Source: an uncultured Bacteroidales bacterium
GTDB lineage: Bacteria; Bacteroidota; Bacteroidia; Bacteroidales; UBA932
Length of the DNA: 40,889 nt
Assembly: GCA_944326355.1 (NCBI GenBank)
Contig: CALVDO010000021.1
Coordinates: 1 to 40,889, forward strand
Reading direction: 5' to 3'
Part shown: in pieces, positions 8,800 through 17,021 of the stretch
Layout of the letters: every line of letters begins with the position of its first letter
Numbering within the stretch: the stretch's first letter is position 1
Program-made: the position numbers and the translations under genes
Notes under the pieces: generated by a model
What the model was told of the DNA's origin: nothing
Seen by the model: the letters and a program-made list of their open reading frames with translations, nothing else
Database searches by the model: none

Positions 8800-9942
8800 A
8801 TGAAAGGTTTAAATGTTATCACACTCGGACTGTTCGCATCACTTGCGATGATCTCATGCAAGCAGCAGGCAGCGCAGCAGCCGACGGCCAGCGCCTATCC
8901 TCTTATCACGCTGGCTCCTGAAGACAGGACTCTCACAGTCAGCTACACGGCTGTGATCGAAGGAAAGCAGGACGTGGAGATCCGGCCTCAGGTCTCCGGA
9001 TTCGTGACTGACGTTCTCGTGAAAGAGGGAGCGAAAGTCAGAAAGGGCCAAACCCTCTTCATCATCGATACGATACCATACGCAGCAGCCTATCAGCAGG
9101 CCAAGGCAGCAGTGGCTACGGCAGAGGCGCAGATGGCCACGGCAAAGCTCAACCTTGAAGGCGACGAAGAGCTTTACGAGCAGAAGGTGATATCCGACTT
9201 CCAGCTCCAGACGACGCGCAACAGCTACAATACCGCCGCCGCGAATCTCGCCCAGGCGAGAGCCCAGGAGGTCAGTGCGGCCAACAACCTTTCATTCGCG
9301 AAGGTGACAAGTCCGGTAAACGGAGTTGCCGGCATGACGTCAGTGCGCGTGGGAGCGCTCGTGAGCGCAGCCTCAACAGAGCTAATCAATGTGACGGACA
9401 ACTCACAGATGTACGTGTACTTCTCCCTCCCGGAGAAAGAGGTGCTCGGTCTGACGAAAGAGTACGGCTCGATTGACAAGACGGTGGAAGCATATCCGGC
9501 GGTATCTCTGACACTCAACGACGGCAGCCTCTATGAGACCGAGGGCAAGATCGACGTCATCAGCCGCATAGTGGACAAGGCCACGGGAGCGGTAAGCCTC
9601 AGAGCGACCTTCGCCAACCCTGAAGGCAGGCTCATGAGCGGAGGCTCAGGCAAGATCAACATTCCTTACGAGAGGAAAGGAGTGATCGTTATCCCTCAGG
9701 AGGCGACGTTCGAGGTACAGGACAAGATCTTCGTCTATAAGGTAATCGACGGCAAGGCAGTATCTGCCCAGATAAAGGTGTTCAAGATCAACGACGGAAA
9801 AGAATACATCGTTGAGGAAGGGCTGAAAGAGGGCGACGTGATAGTTGCCAAGGGCGCCGGACTTCTCAGGGAAGGGACTCCGGTAGCTGCGGCTCCGGCA
9901 GCCGCTCCGGCAAATGACGGCGCAACCAAAGAAGGAGAGTGA
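8800..9942 (+). CDS. RND efflux periplasmic adaptor (membrane fusion protein, AcrA/MexA type), lipoprotein
   Basis: 380 residues. N-terminal signal MKGLNVITLGLFASLAMISC with a probable lipidated Cys. Then the biotinyl-lipoyl-like half (VEIRPQVSGFVTDVLVKEGAKVRKGQTLF), a coiled-coil hairpin rich in Ala and Gln (about residues 100-165), the returning lipoyl half (FAKVTSPVNGVAGMTSVRVGALV), a beta-barrel and a membrane-proximal domain. It bridges the inner-membrane pump and the outer-membrane channel. A short Ala-Pro-rich tail ends the protein. The ATG at 8800 is preferred over an upstream TTG because it begins the signal peptide. First gene of a three-gene operon; its stop overlaps the translation-start region of the pump gene. 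Confidence 0.93.
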   Translation: MKGLNVITLGLFASLAMISCKQQAAQQPTASAYPLITLAPEDRTLTVSYTAVIEGKQDVEIRPQVSGFVTDVLVKEGAKVRKGQTLFIIDTIPYAAAYQQAKAAVATAEAQMATAKLNLEGDEELYEQKVISDFQLQTTRNSYNTAAANLAQARAQEVSAANNLSFAKVTSPVNGVAGMTSVRVGALVSAASTELINVTDNSQMYVYFSLPEKEVLGLTKEYGSIDKTVEAYPAVSLTLNDGSLYETEGKIDVISRIVDKATGAVSLRATFANPEGRLMSGGSGKINIPYERKGVIVIPQEATFEVQDKIFVYKVIDGKAVSAQIKVFKINDGKEYIVEEGLKEGDVIVAKGAGLLREGTPVAAAPAAAPANDGATKEGE

Positions 9943-9944
9943 TC

Positions 9945-12900
9945 ATGAATCTTAAGACATTTATCGACAGACCGATATTGTCTCTGGTAATATCGGTTTT
10001 CATAGTGATGGTGGGGCTTATCGGACTTGCCGTGCTTCCTATCGAGCAATATCCGGACATCGCGCCTCCTACCATCAGGGTGAGCACCACCTACAGCGGA
10101 GCCAACGCGGCCGCTGTACAGAACAGTGTGATCGTACCTCTTGAGGAGGCGATCAACGGCGTGGAGAACATGACCTACATGACCTCCGAGGCCAGCAACA
10201 CGGGAAGCGCGTCCATCACGGTGTACTTCAAGCAGGGCATCGACCCTGACATGGCGGCCGTCAACGTGCAGAACAGGGTATCGAGAGCGCAGTCCCTCCT
10301 CCCAGCCGAAGTCACAAGGGTCGGCGTCGAGACGATGAAGCGCCAGAGCAGTACGCTGAAGGTGTTTGCGCTTACAAGCCCGGACGGGACATACGACGAG
10401 ACGTTCCTCACCAACTATCTGAGCATCAATATAAAACCGGAAATACAGCGTATCTCCGGAGTCGGTGAGGCCAATGTGATGGGAGGAGACTATGCGATGA
10501 GAATCTGGATGAAGCCGGACATCATGGCCCAGTATGAGCTGCAGCCGAGCGACATCATCACCGCCCTCTCCGCTCAGAACATAGAGGCATCCACCGGATC
10601 AATTGGAGAAGACTCCAAAAACGTCTTCCAGTACACTCTGAAATACAGAGGCCGTCTGGAGACGGAGGACCAGTTCGGAGAGATAGTCCTCAGGGCCTAC
10701 GATGACGGACGCACGCTCAGGCTGAAGGATGTTGCGGACATTACCCTCGGAGCGCAGACATATTCATACGAAGGCCGCGTGAAGGGAGCTCCGGGCGTGA
10801 CCATGATGATCAACCAGACGGCGGGCAGCAACGCCAACGAGATCATCAATGCCGTGGACGCATATCTTGCAGAGGCAGCGAAGGATCTTCCCAAGGGAGT
10901 GGAATTCGTGGACATCATGAGTACCAAGGACTTCCTCGACGCATCCATCCATGAGGTCATCAAGACCCTCCTCGAGGCCATCCTTCTGGTCGTGCTCGTG
11001 GTGTATGTGTTCCTCCAGAACGTGAGATCCACAATCATCCCTACGATCAGCATCTTCGTCGCCCTCATCGGAACGTTCGCGTTCCTCGTGATAGCGGGAT
11101 TCTCCATCAACCTCCTCACCCTCTTCGCGCTCGTGCTTGCGATCGGCACCATAGTCGATGACGCCATCATCGTGGTGGAGGCGGTGCAGGTGAAATTCGA
11201 TGAAGGCTACCAGTCTCCGTACAGGGCTGCCGTAGACGGAGTTTCCGGAGTGTCATCGGCCATCATAACCGCAACGCTCGTCTTCATGGCGGTGTTCATA
11301 CCGGTGTCATTCATGGGAGGCACCTCAGGAGTGTTCTACAAGCAGTTCGGTCTTACGATGGCCGTGTCCGTGGGTCTCTCCGCCATCAACTCCCTGACTC
11401 TTTCACCTGCACTGTGCGCACTTCTCCTCAAGCCTAACGAGATCGTGGCTCCGGGAGAAAAGCCAAAGCAGTTCTCAACAAGATTCCGTATGGCGTTTGA
11501 ATCCGCTTTCGGAAAACTGGTGAAGAAATACAAGTTCGGCGCAGCGTTCTTCATAAGGAACAAATGGGTGACGGGACTCTGTCTTCTCGGCGCAATCGGC
11601 CTGCTCTTCTATCTCATGAGCACTACCAAGACGAGCCTCGTGCCGAACGAGGATACCGGTTCGCTCTTCATAAGCGTGGACGCTCCGGCCGGAAGCACGC
11701 TCAACGAGACCAACAAGATTCTCACCGAAATGCAGAAGTGCATTGAGGACATACCTGAGATCAGGACATTCAACCAGGTGGCAGGCTTCTCGTTCGCAGG
11801 AAGCGGCGCATCGCACGGCATGATGATGATCAAGCTCCAGCCGTGGGACAAGCGTCCGGGCAAGGATCAGAGCAACACTGCGGTGATGAACAAGATTTAC
11901 GCCCGCACTGCAGGCATCAAGAATGCGCAGATATTCATCTTCGCGCCGCCTATGATTTCCGGCTACGGTACCGGAAACAGCTTCAACGTCGACCTTCAGG
12001 ACAGGTCCGGCAAGGGCATTGAGGCTCTGTATGAAGTGACTCAGGACGTGATAGCCGCCCTGAACCAGAGGCCGGAGATACAGATGGCATACACGTCATT
12101 CAGTACCCAGTTCCCTCAGTACACCGTCGATGTGGACGCGGCGAAATGTCTCCGCGCGGGAACGACAGCCGACCAGGTGCTCTCAGTGATGCAGGGTTAC
12201 CTCGGAAGCTACTATGCGTCCAACTTCAACAGGTTCACCAAGCTGTACAGGGTCATCCTTCAGGCCAGACCGGAAGACAGGGACAAGCTCCAGTCGCTTG
12301 ACAACATCTATGTCAAGACAGCGACAGGAATGGCTCCGGTAAGCCAGTTCGTTACGCTGACGAAATCCTATGGCGCGGAAATCCTGAACAGATTTAACCT
12401 GTTCCCGTCGATTACCGTCATGGGAATGCCTAATGCGGGATACAGTTCCGGAGACGTGATCAATGTGGTGGAAGAAGTGGCTGCCGAGACCCTGCCTACC
12501 GGATTCGGATACGAATTCTCGGGCATGACGAGGGAGGAGGCGCAGCTCGCCGAATCGCACACCACGACGATCATCTACATAATCTGCATCATCTTCATTT
12601 ACCTCATCCTCTGCGGACTTTACGAGAGCTTCTTCCTGCCTCTCGCAGTCATCTGCTCCGTTCCGTTCGGACTCATGGGAAGCTTCCTCTTCTCAAGATG
12701 GTGGGGCATTGAGAGCAACATCTATATGCAGGTGGGCATCATCATGCTGATAGGACTTCTGTCCAAGACGGCCATCCTCATCACCGAGTATGCCAGCGAC
12801 AGGAGGAAACTCGGCATGTCACTCAGCCTGTCGGCAGTCTCTGCCGCCGGAGTACGACTCAGGCCTATCCTCATGACCGTCCTGACGATGATCTTCGGTA

Positions 12901-13082
12901 TGCTGCCTCTGGTTGTGGCTTCCGGAGTAGGCGCGAACGGATACCGTTCACTCGGAGTCGGCGTGGTCGGCGGTATGATTGTGGGAACGATCGCACTGCT
13001 GTTCATAACCCCGACGTTCTTTGTGATATTCCAGTACATCGAAGAGAAGGTGATGGGCAAAAGAAAGGAGGACAGAGCATAA
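9945..13082 (+). CDS. RND multidrug efflux inner-membrane pump (HAE1 family, AcrB/MexB type)
   Basis: 1045 residues, the normal length. It is a proton-driven trimeric pump that takes hydrophobic or amphipathic compounds from the periplasm and inner membrane. The N-terminus (FIDRPILSLVISVFIVMVGLIGLAVLPIEQYP) is the canonical first membrane helix. The proton-relay aspartates of helix 4 are in TIVDDAIIVVEAV (Asp405 and Asp406). GGTSGVFYKQFGLTMAVSV and the second-half helices follow, giving twelve helices and two large periplasmic loops. The ATG at 9945 follows AAGGAG by seven bases; an in-frame GTG at 9939 overlaps the previous stop. Substrates cannot be read from sequence. Confidence 0.95.
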   Translation: MNLKTFIDRPILSLVISVFIVMVGLIGLAVLPIEQYPDIAPPTIRVSTTYSGANAAAVQNSVIVPLEEAINGVENMTYMTSEASNTGSASITVYFKQGIDPDMAAVNVQNRVSRAQSLLPAEVTRVGVETMKRQSSTLKVFALTSPDGTYDETFLTNYLSINIKPEIQRISGVGEANVMGGDYAMRIWMKPDIMAQYELQPSDIITALSAQNIEASTGSIGEDSKNVFQYTLKYRGRLETEDQFGEIVLRAYDDGRTLRLKDVADITLGAQTYSYEGRVKGAPGVTMMINQTAGSNANEIINAVDAYLAEAAKDLPKGVEFVDIMSTKDFLDASIHEVIKTLLEAILLVVLVVYVFLQNVRSTIIPTISIFVALIGTFAFLVIAGFSINLLTLFALVLAIGTIVDDAIIVVEAVQVKFDEGYQSPYRAAVDGVSGVSSAIITATLVFMAVFIPVSFMGGTSGVFYKQFGLTMAVSVGLSAINSLTLSPALCALLLKPNEIVAPGEKPKQFSTRFRMAFESAFGKLVKKYKFGAAFFIRNKWVTGLCLLGAIGLLFYLMSTTKTSLVPNEDTGSLFISVDAPAGSTLNETNKILTEMQKCIEDIPEIRTFNQVAGFSFAGSGASHGMMMIKLQPWDKRPGKDQSNTAVMNKIYARTAGIKNAQIFIFAPPMISGYGTGNSFNVDLQDRSGKGIEALYEVTQDVIAALNQRPEIQMAYTSFSTQFPQYTVDVDAAKCLRAGTTADQVLSVMQGYLGSYYASNFNRFTKLYRVILQARPEDRDKLQSLDNIYVKTATGMAPVSQFVTLTKSYGAEILNRFNLFPSITVMGMPNAGYSSGDVINVVEEVAAETLPTGFGYEFSGMTREEAQLAESHTTTIIYIICIIFIYLILCGLYESFFLPLAVICSVPFGLMGSFLFSRWWGIESNIYMQVGIIMLIGLLSKTAILITEYASDRRKLGMSLSLSAVSAAGVRLRPILMTVLTMIFGMLPLVVASGVGANGYRSLGVGVVGGMIVGTIALLFITPTFFVIFQYIEEKVMGKRKEDRA

Positions 13083-14497
13083 TGAAAAACTCACTTTACA
13101 CGGCTGCCGGTAAGATCTTTCTGGTGGCAGCCATAATCACTATGATGAGCAGCTGCTCTATCTACAGAAAATACCACAGGCCGGAGGATCTGCCGACCGA
13201 CAGCCTCTACCGGGCCGAACTGGTGGACACTTCCGCATATTCAACCGCAGAGGAAGACAGTTCCTTCTTCGGATATATGCCGTGGGAAGAGGTCTTCACC
13301 GATCCCGATCTGCAGGCTCTGATCAGACAGGGGCTCAATCACAATACTAATCTTCAGTCGGCGATTCTGAGCGTGGAGCAGGCCAAGGCCCAGCTCAGCG
13401 CAGCCAGATGGGCGTATGTGCCGTCGATCAACCTTGCCCCTCAGGGAGGACTCACCAGCATTGACGCCGGCAAGCCGACATGGACCTATAATGTGAACGG
13501 GGCGGTAAGCTGGGATGTGGATCTCTTCGGTTCGCTGCTCAACGCCAAGCGCGGCGCTCAGGCTACACTGCTCCAGCAGGAGGCCTATCAGCAGGCAGTC
13601 AGATCCCAGATCATAGCCACAATAGCCATAAGCTACTATGGGCTGCTCATGCTTGACGAACAGGTCGCAATCAGCGCCGAAAACGTCGAGATATTCACCG
13701 AGCAGGTGAGAACGATGGAGGCTCAGCTCAAGACCGGACGCATAAACGAAAATGCCGTCACTCAGGCAAGAGCGAATCTCTACGGGCTCGAGGCATCGTA
13801 TGCCGACCTCATGAGACAGAGACAGGAGACCGAGAACGCGCTCTGCTCGCTCCTCGGCCAGCCGTCCGCCTCCATCACGAGAGGCAGGCTCTCTGAGCAG
13901 ACGGTGCCTGAGGAACTGACCGTGGGTGTTCCGCTTCAGCTTCTATCCAACAGACCTGACGTATATCAGGCGGAAATGGCTCTGGCAAGCGCCTACTACA
14001 CGACCAATCAGGCCCGTTCGGCATTTTACCCGAAAATAACGCTTTCTGGCAGCGCAGGATGGACCAACAGCCTCGGACAGGCCATTGTCAATCCTGGCGG
14101 ATGGCTGCTTTCAGCCCTCGGACAGCTGACCCAGCCTATCCTCAACAACGGACAGCTCCGCGCCAATCTGCGCGTGAGCAAGGCCGCTGAGGAGATGGCG
14201 AGACTCAACTACAGGCAGGCACTTCTGGATGCCGGAGAAGAGGTGAACAACGCTCTCTACGCCATCGAGATATACGACAAGATGCTTGACAAGCACAAGT
14301 CTCAGGTGCAGGATCTCGAGAGAACGGTGGAGACGGCTGACCTGCTCTACAGGAAATCGGCATCAGGATCATATCTTGAACTCCTGACAGCTCGCCAGTC
14401 ACTCCTGACAGCAAGGCTCAATCTGGTTTCCGACCAATATCAGAAGCTTCAGTCCGTAGTGAGCCTCTATCAGGCTCTCGGCGGAGGGAAAGAATAA
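13082..14497 (+). CDS. Outer-membrane efflux channel lipoprotein (TolC/OprM, NodT family)
   Basis: 471 residues. A signal peptide ends in a lipobox (MMSSC), giving a lipidated outer-membrane protein. Two outer-membrane-efflux repeats follow: the first has LIRQGLNHNTNLQSAILSVEQAKAQLSAARWAYVPS; the second begins near LLSNRPDVYQAEMALASAYY, with SAFYPKITLSGSAGW. Both repeats are rich in Ala and Gln coiled coil. It forms the exit duct of the tripartite pump. The ATG shares one base with the TAA of the pump gene, so translation is coupled. A strong terminator follows at 14520-14562. Confidence 0.94.
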   Translation: MKNSLYTAAGKIFLVAAIITMMSSCSIYRKYHRPEDLPTDSLYRAELVDTSAYSTAEEDSSFFGYMPWEEVFTDPDLQALIRQGLNHNTNLQSAILSVEQAKAQLSAARWAYVPSINLAPQGGLTSIDAGKPTWTYNVNGAVSWDVDLFGSLLNAKRGAQATLLQQEAYQQAVRSQIIATIAISYYGLLMLDEQVAISAENVEIFTEQVRTMEAQLKTGRINENAVTQARANLYGLEASYADLMRQRQETENALCSLLGQPSASITRGRLSEQTVPEELTVGVPLQLLSNRPDVYQAEMALASAYYTTNQARSAFYPKITLSGSAGWTNSLGQAIVNPGGWLLSALGQLTQPILNNGQLRANLRVSKAAEEMARLNYRQALLDAGEEVNNALYAIEIYDKMLDKHKSQVQDLERTVETADLLYRKSASGSYLELLTARQSLLTARLNLVSDQYQKLQSVVSLYQALGGGKE

Positions 14498-14519
14498 GGC
14501 AGTCGGGAAACGACTGATT

Positions 14520-14562
14520 AAGAGGAGACCGGCCCAGACAATCTGACGCCGGTCTTCTTTTT
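14520..14562 (+). terminator. Rho-independent terminator of the efflux operon
   Basis: AGACCGGC (14526-14533) pairs with GCCGGTCT (14548-14555) around a 14-base loop. The stem extends outward with A-T and G-T pairs and continues into a T-rich tract. It lies 23 bases after the stop codon. Confidence 0.9.
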
Positions 14563-14606
14563 ATATCGCACGCAGGGATTATGTTATATCGCACGCAGGG
14601 ATTATG
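14561..14606. repeat. Perfect 23-base tandem duplication
   Basis: The 23-base unit beginning TTATATCGCACGCAGG occurs at 14561-14583 and is repeated exactly at 14584-14606. It starts in the T-tract of the preceding terminator. No gene is seen in 14498-14673; a small hairpin (GTCTGC...GCAGAC) follows at about 14612-14629. Confidence 0.9.
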
Positions 14607-14673
14607 CCGGCTGTCTGCATGGAGGCAGACGATACGGATATGATGGATTATGATGCCGAGAGGCTGGTCCAGA

Positions 14674-15504
14674 CTATAAATATGGGGCGACGCAAGTGTC
14701 GAAGATGCGGATCATGGAATCCGGAGAACCGGAAGAATAGAGCCTGATGCGCGGAGTCGGCATTACGAGATGAGGCTCTTCAAGAAGGCCTGAGGACGCA
14801 GATGAAGAGGTCGCAGATGGGGAGGACGCCGGATGACGTGACGGGGCAACTGACGCGAGGACATCGGCGAGATGCCTTGCAACTGCCGGGGCAGGATCTA
14901 TTATCGTCACACCGGGCCCGGCTATCTTCCTTATCACGTCCATCAGGAACGGATAATGTGTACAGCCCAGAACAATGACATCCGCTCCGGCATCGAGAAG
15001 CGGCTGAAGACTCGCCCTTACGACGTGCTCGGCCTCAGGACCGGACAGGACGCCGTTCTCGACGAGCTCGACAAAACCCTCGCCAACATGTTCCACCACG
15101 CGGACTCCCGATGCGTACGTCTGTCTGGTTCGGATATACTTCGCCCCTCCGAGCGTGCCGGCTGTCGCAAGGACTCCTATGACTCCTGTCGCGGTATGCA
15201 GGGCCGCAGGCTTCACGGCAGGCTCCATGCCGATGAAATCGACCGGGAACTCCTCCCTGAGCGTACCTATGGATGCCGCAGTGGCCGTATTGCAGGCAAC
15301 GGTTATGATATCCGCACCTCCGCTCAAAAGAAAAGAGGTGATACGTCGTGCCCTGTCAGTGATGAACTCTCTCGATTTTTCACCATACGGGCAGAAAGCG
15401 TTGTCAGACCAGTACAGATAGTCAGCCTCCGGAAAAAGTCTGTAGATCTCCCGGAAGACGGAAAGCCCGCCCGATCCTGAATCGAATATTCCTATTGCAG
15501 CCAT
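14674..15504 (-). CDS. murI: Glutamate racemase
   Basis: 276 residues. It converts L-glutamate to D-glutamate for peptidoglycan synthesis, in the cytoplasm and without a cofactor. The start MAAIGIFDSGSGGLSV is the family signature; the two catalytic cysteines are in VACNTATAAS and LGCTHYPFL. PYGEKS is the substrate-binding loop. Before the last strand (RIRLYSSGSPDSM) there is an unusual Ser/Ala/Pro-rich stretch (SRHPASSPSATSSSASSG), a low-complexity insertion near the C-terminus. A similar linker occurs in the glycosyltransferase at 26306-27763. The gene stands alone between the convergent efflux operon and the TonB receptor region. Confidence 0.95.
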   Translation of the reverse strand: MAAIGIFDSGSGGLSVFREIYRLFPEADYLYWSDNAFCPYGEKSREFITDRARRITSFLLSGGADIITVACNTATAASIGTLREEFPVDFIGMEPAVKPAALHTATGVIGVLATAGTLGGAKYIRTRQTYASGVRVVEHVGEGFVELVENGVLSGPEAEHVVRASLQPLLDAGADVIVLGCTHYPFLMDVIRKIAGPGVTIIDPAPAVARHLADVLASVAPSRHPASSPSATSSSASSGLLEEPHLVMPTPRIRLYSSGSPDSMIRIFDTCVAPYL

Positions 15505-15550
15505 CGCTTCTATCGCTTTTCTTCTATCGGTTCAACCGTTCAAACTCCGG

Positions 15551-15558
15551 CAAATTTA
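15551..15558 (-). promoter_or_regulatory. Bacteroidetes -7 box for murI
   Basis: The minus strand reads TAAATTTG, about 46 bases before the murI ATG. CAAA at 15571-15574 (TTTG on the minus strand) is only 12 bases upstream, too close for a -33 element, so only the -7 box is supported. Confidence 0.4.
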
Positions 15559-15571
15559 GCGCATTATCCGC

Positions 15572-15610
15572 AAAATGAATGAAGGTTCTGTAAAATGAAT
15601 GAAGGTTCTG
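15572..15610. repeat. 20-base tandem duplication upstream of murI
   Basis: A 19-base sequence, AAAATGAATGAAGGTTCTG, occurs at 15572-15590 and again at 15592-15610 with one spacer base. It lies in the gap between murI and the lipoprotein gene. Confidence 0.9.
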
Positions 15611-15634
15611 CAAAAAAGGTCCGGACGACAGGAT

Positions 15635-15672
15635 AGAAAAAAGAGGCCGCAAGGACAGAAAAAAGAGGCCGC
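15635..15672. repeat. Duplicated terminator arm (AGAAAAAAGAGGCCGC twice)
   Basis: AGAAAAAAGAGGCCGC is present at 15635-15650 and 15657-15672. The second copy is the 3' arm and U-tract of the terminator at 15659-15689; the first has no pairing partner. It looks like a slippage duplication of half the terminator. Confidence 0.85.
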
Positions 15673-15689
15673 GCAGACGGCGCAGCCTC
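15659..15689 (-). terminator. Rho-independent terminator of the TonB receptor/lipoprotein genes
   Basis: Read on the minus strand, the 25 bases from 15689 to 15665 form a 10-pair stem (one G-T pair) with a 5-base loop, followed directly by six T. It starts 29 bases after the stop codon of the lipoprotein gene. Confidence 0.92.
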
Positions 15690-15717
15690 AAATGTCTGTT
15701 ATTATATGTACGGAAGA

Positions 15718-16899
15718 TTAGAGAGTCCAGCCTGCTGTCCAGTCATCGGCTGAGTCAACTGCACCGCTCTGGCCTACCTTGCCGATGTATTTGCCGGTGA
15801 AGGTCAGCTCATAATCAGCATGGTTGCCGCTTGCCGCGATGAACTCATCGTTGCCATAGCCGGTTCCCTCCTCGTTGACGAGGGCTCCTGAGATGTAGGT
15901 ATCAGTTATTGAAGATGTGCCGTTGTCGAATGAGGCTACAGTCTGAGTCGTCTCAAGAGTGATAGGGCTCGGCTTGCCGGTAACGAGAGCATACTGGAGA
16001 GTGACTGCAGTACCGGCACGGAATCTCAGTCCCCTGCTGTTTGAGTCGCTGTTGTTGCCGATGAAAGTGGCATATCTTACGGTAGGATGAGCCACAGGAG
16101 CAGCGTCGAAATTCTCTCCGTTGTTGTCGCATTCCATGAGGCAGTCACACTCATCAACTGACTGATAAGCGATTATATATTCTGCAGTTCCGTTCCAGCC
16201 CTCGGTCCAGTCGAAAGAGTCGTCAGTGCAGTTCTCTACGATGCAGTGGTCGATGCTTACCGAGCCTCCGAAGAACTCGATGCCGTCATCAGAGCCGTCC
16301 TTCACCTGCACATAAGAGATGCTTGTGCCGCTGCCCACTCCATAGAGGGAAATGCCGTTTGCCTCGTGCTCATCATCAAGAGCAAGTCCCGAATAGAGGA
16401 TGCGCACATATCTGAGACTTCCGGAGTTGTCGTTCTCCACATCGCCGCCGTATGCCGCGCCGCCTATCTCGGAAGTAGTGCCTTCTGCAGCGTTGGTGTG
16501 AGCGCGTCCGCAGATGTGGAGTCCACCCCATGCTCCGGCCTTTTCAACTTCAGCCGTGAAAGTGACAGGCTCTGCCTCAGTGCCCTCGGCTATGATCTTG
16601 GCACCCTGCTCGATGAGGATATAGATGATGCTACCGTCAGTCACGTCAGATGTGATCACTGCGCCCGGCTCAACCGTGAGAGTCGCAGGAGCCTGCATCA
16701 CAAGGCTTCCCGTGAGTCGGTAGTTTCCCTTTCTGAGAGTCAGGTCCTGAGAATAGCGTCCGCTGATCTCACCTCCTTCAAGAACTACAGGACCATTATG
16801 TTCACCGCCCTGATCAGTTCCGTTGTCCTTCTCACATGACGCGAAGAAGGTCATGCCCATTACAGCAAGTGCTGACATTAAGAATGCTTTTGTCTTCAT
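15718..16899 (-). CDS. Secreted lipoprotein with predicted right-handed beta-helix, partner of the TonB receptor
   Basis: 393 residues. The signal peptide MKTKAFLMSALAVMGMTFFASC ends in a lipobox, followed by an acidic Gly-rich linker (EKDNGTDQGGEHNG). The rest is made of short strands with repeated Gly-Ala-turn patterns (LTVEPGAVIT, YVQVKDGSDDGIEFFGGSVSIDHCIVENCTDDSFDW), typical of right-handed parallel beta-helix folds. No catalytic motif is recognised, so I call it a surface binding or matrix protein, not an enzyme. Many Asp/Asn clusters, such as DDGIEF and CTDDSFDWTEG, could bind Ca2+. It follows the TonB receptor by 122 bases on the same strand and shares its terminator. That order is like SusC-SusD pairs, but this is not SusD. 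Confidence 0.8.
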   Translation of the reverse strand: MKTKAFLMSALAVMGMTFFASCEKDNGTDQGGEHNGPVVLEGGEISGRYSQDLTLRKGNYRLTGSLVMQAPATLTVEPGAVITSDVTDGSIIYILIEQGAKIIAEGTEAEPVTFTAEVEKAGAWGGLHICGRAHTNAAEGTTSEIGGAAYGGDVENDNSGSLRYVRILYSGLALDDEHEANGISLYGVGSGTSISYVQVKDGSDDGIEFFGGSVSIDHCIVENCTDDSFDWTEGWNGTAEYIIAYQSVDECDCLMECDNNGENFDAAPVAHPTVRYATFIGNNSDSNSRGLRFRAGTAVTLQYALVTGKPSPITLETTQTVASFDNGTSSITDTYISGALVNEEGTGYGNDEFIAASGNHADYELTFTGKYIGKVGQSGAVDSADDWTAGWTL

Positions 16900-17021
16900 T
16901 TTAAAGAATTTTTGGGTTATTTAAATGAATGTCGATGTTCTGTTTCAAGATTTTATGGCTGCAGGCAGTGCTGCCCCGTCCTCTGCCCGGAAGACCAGAG
17001 TCTCCTACCGTCCGGGAAGAT

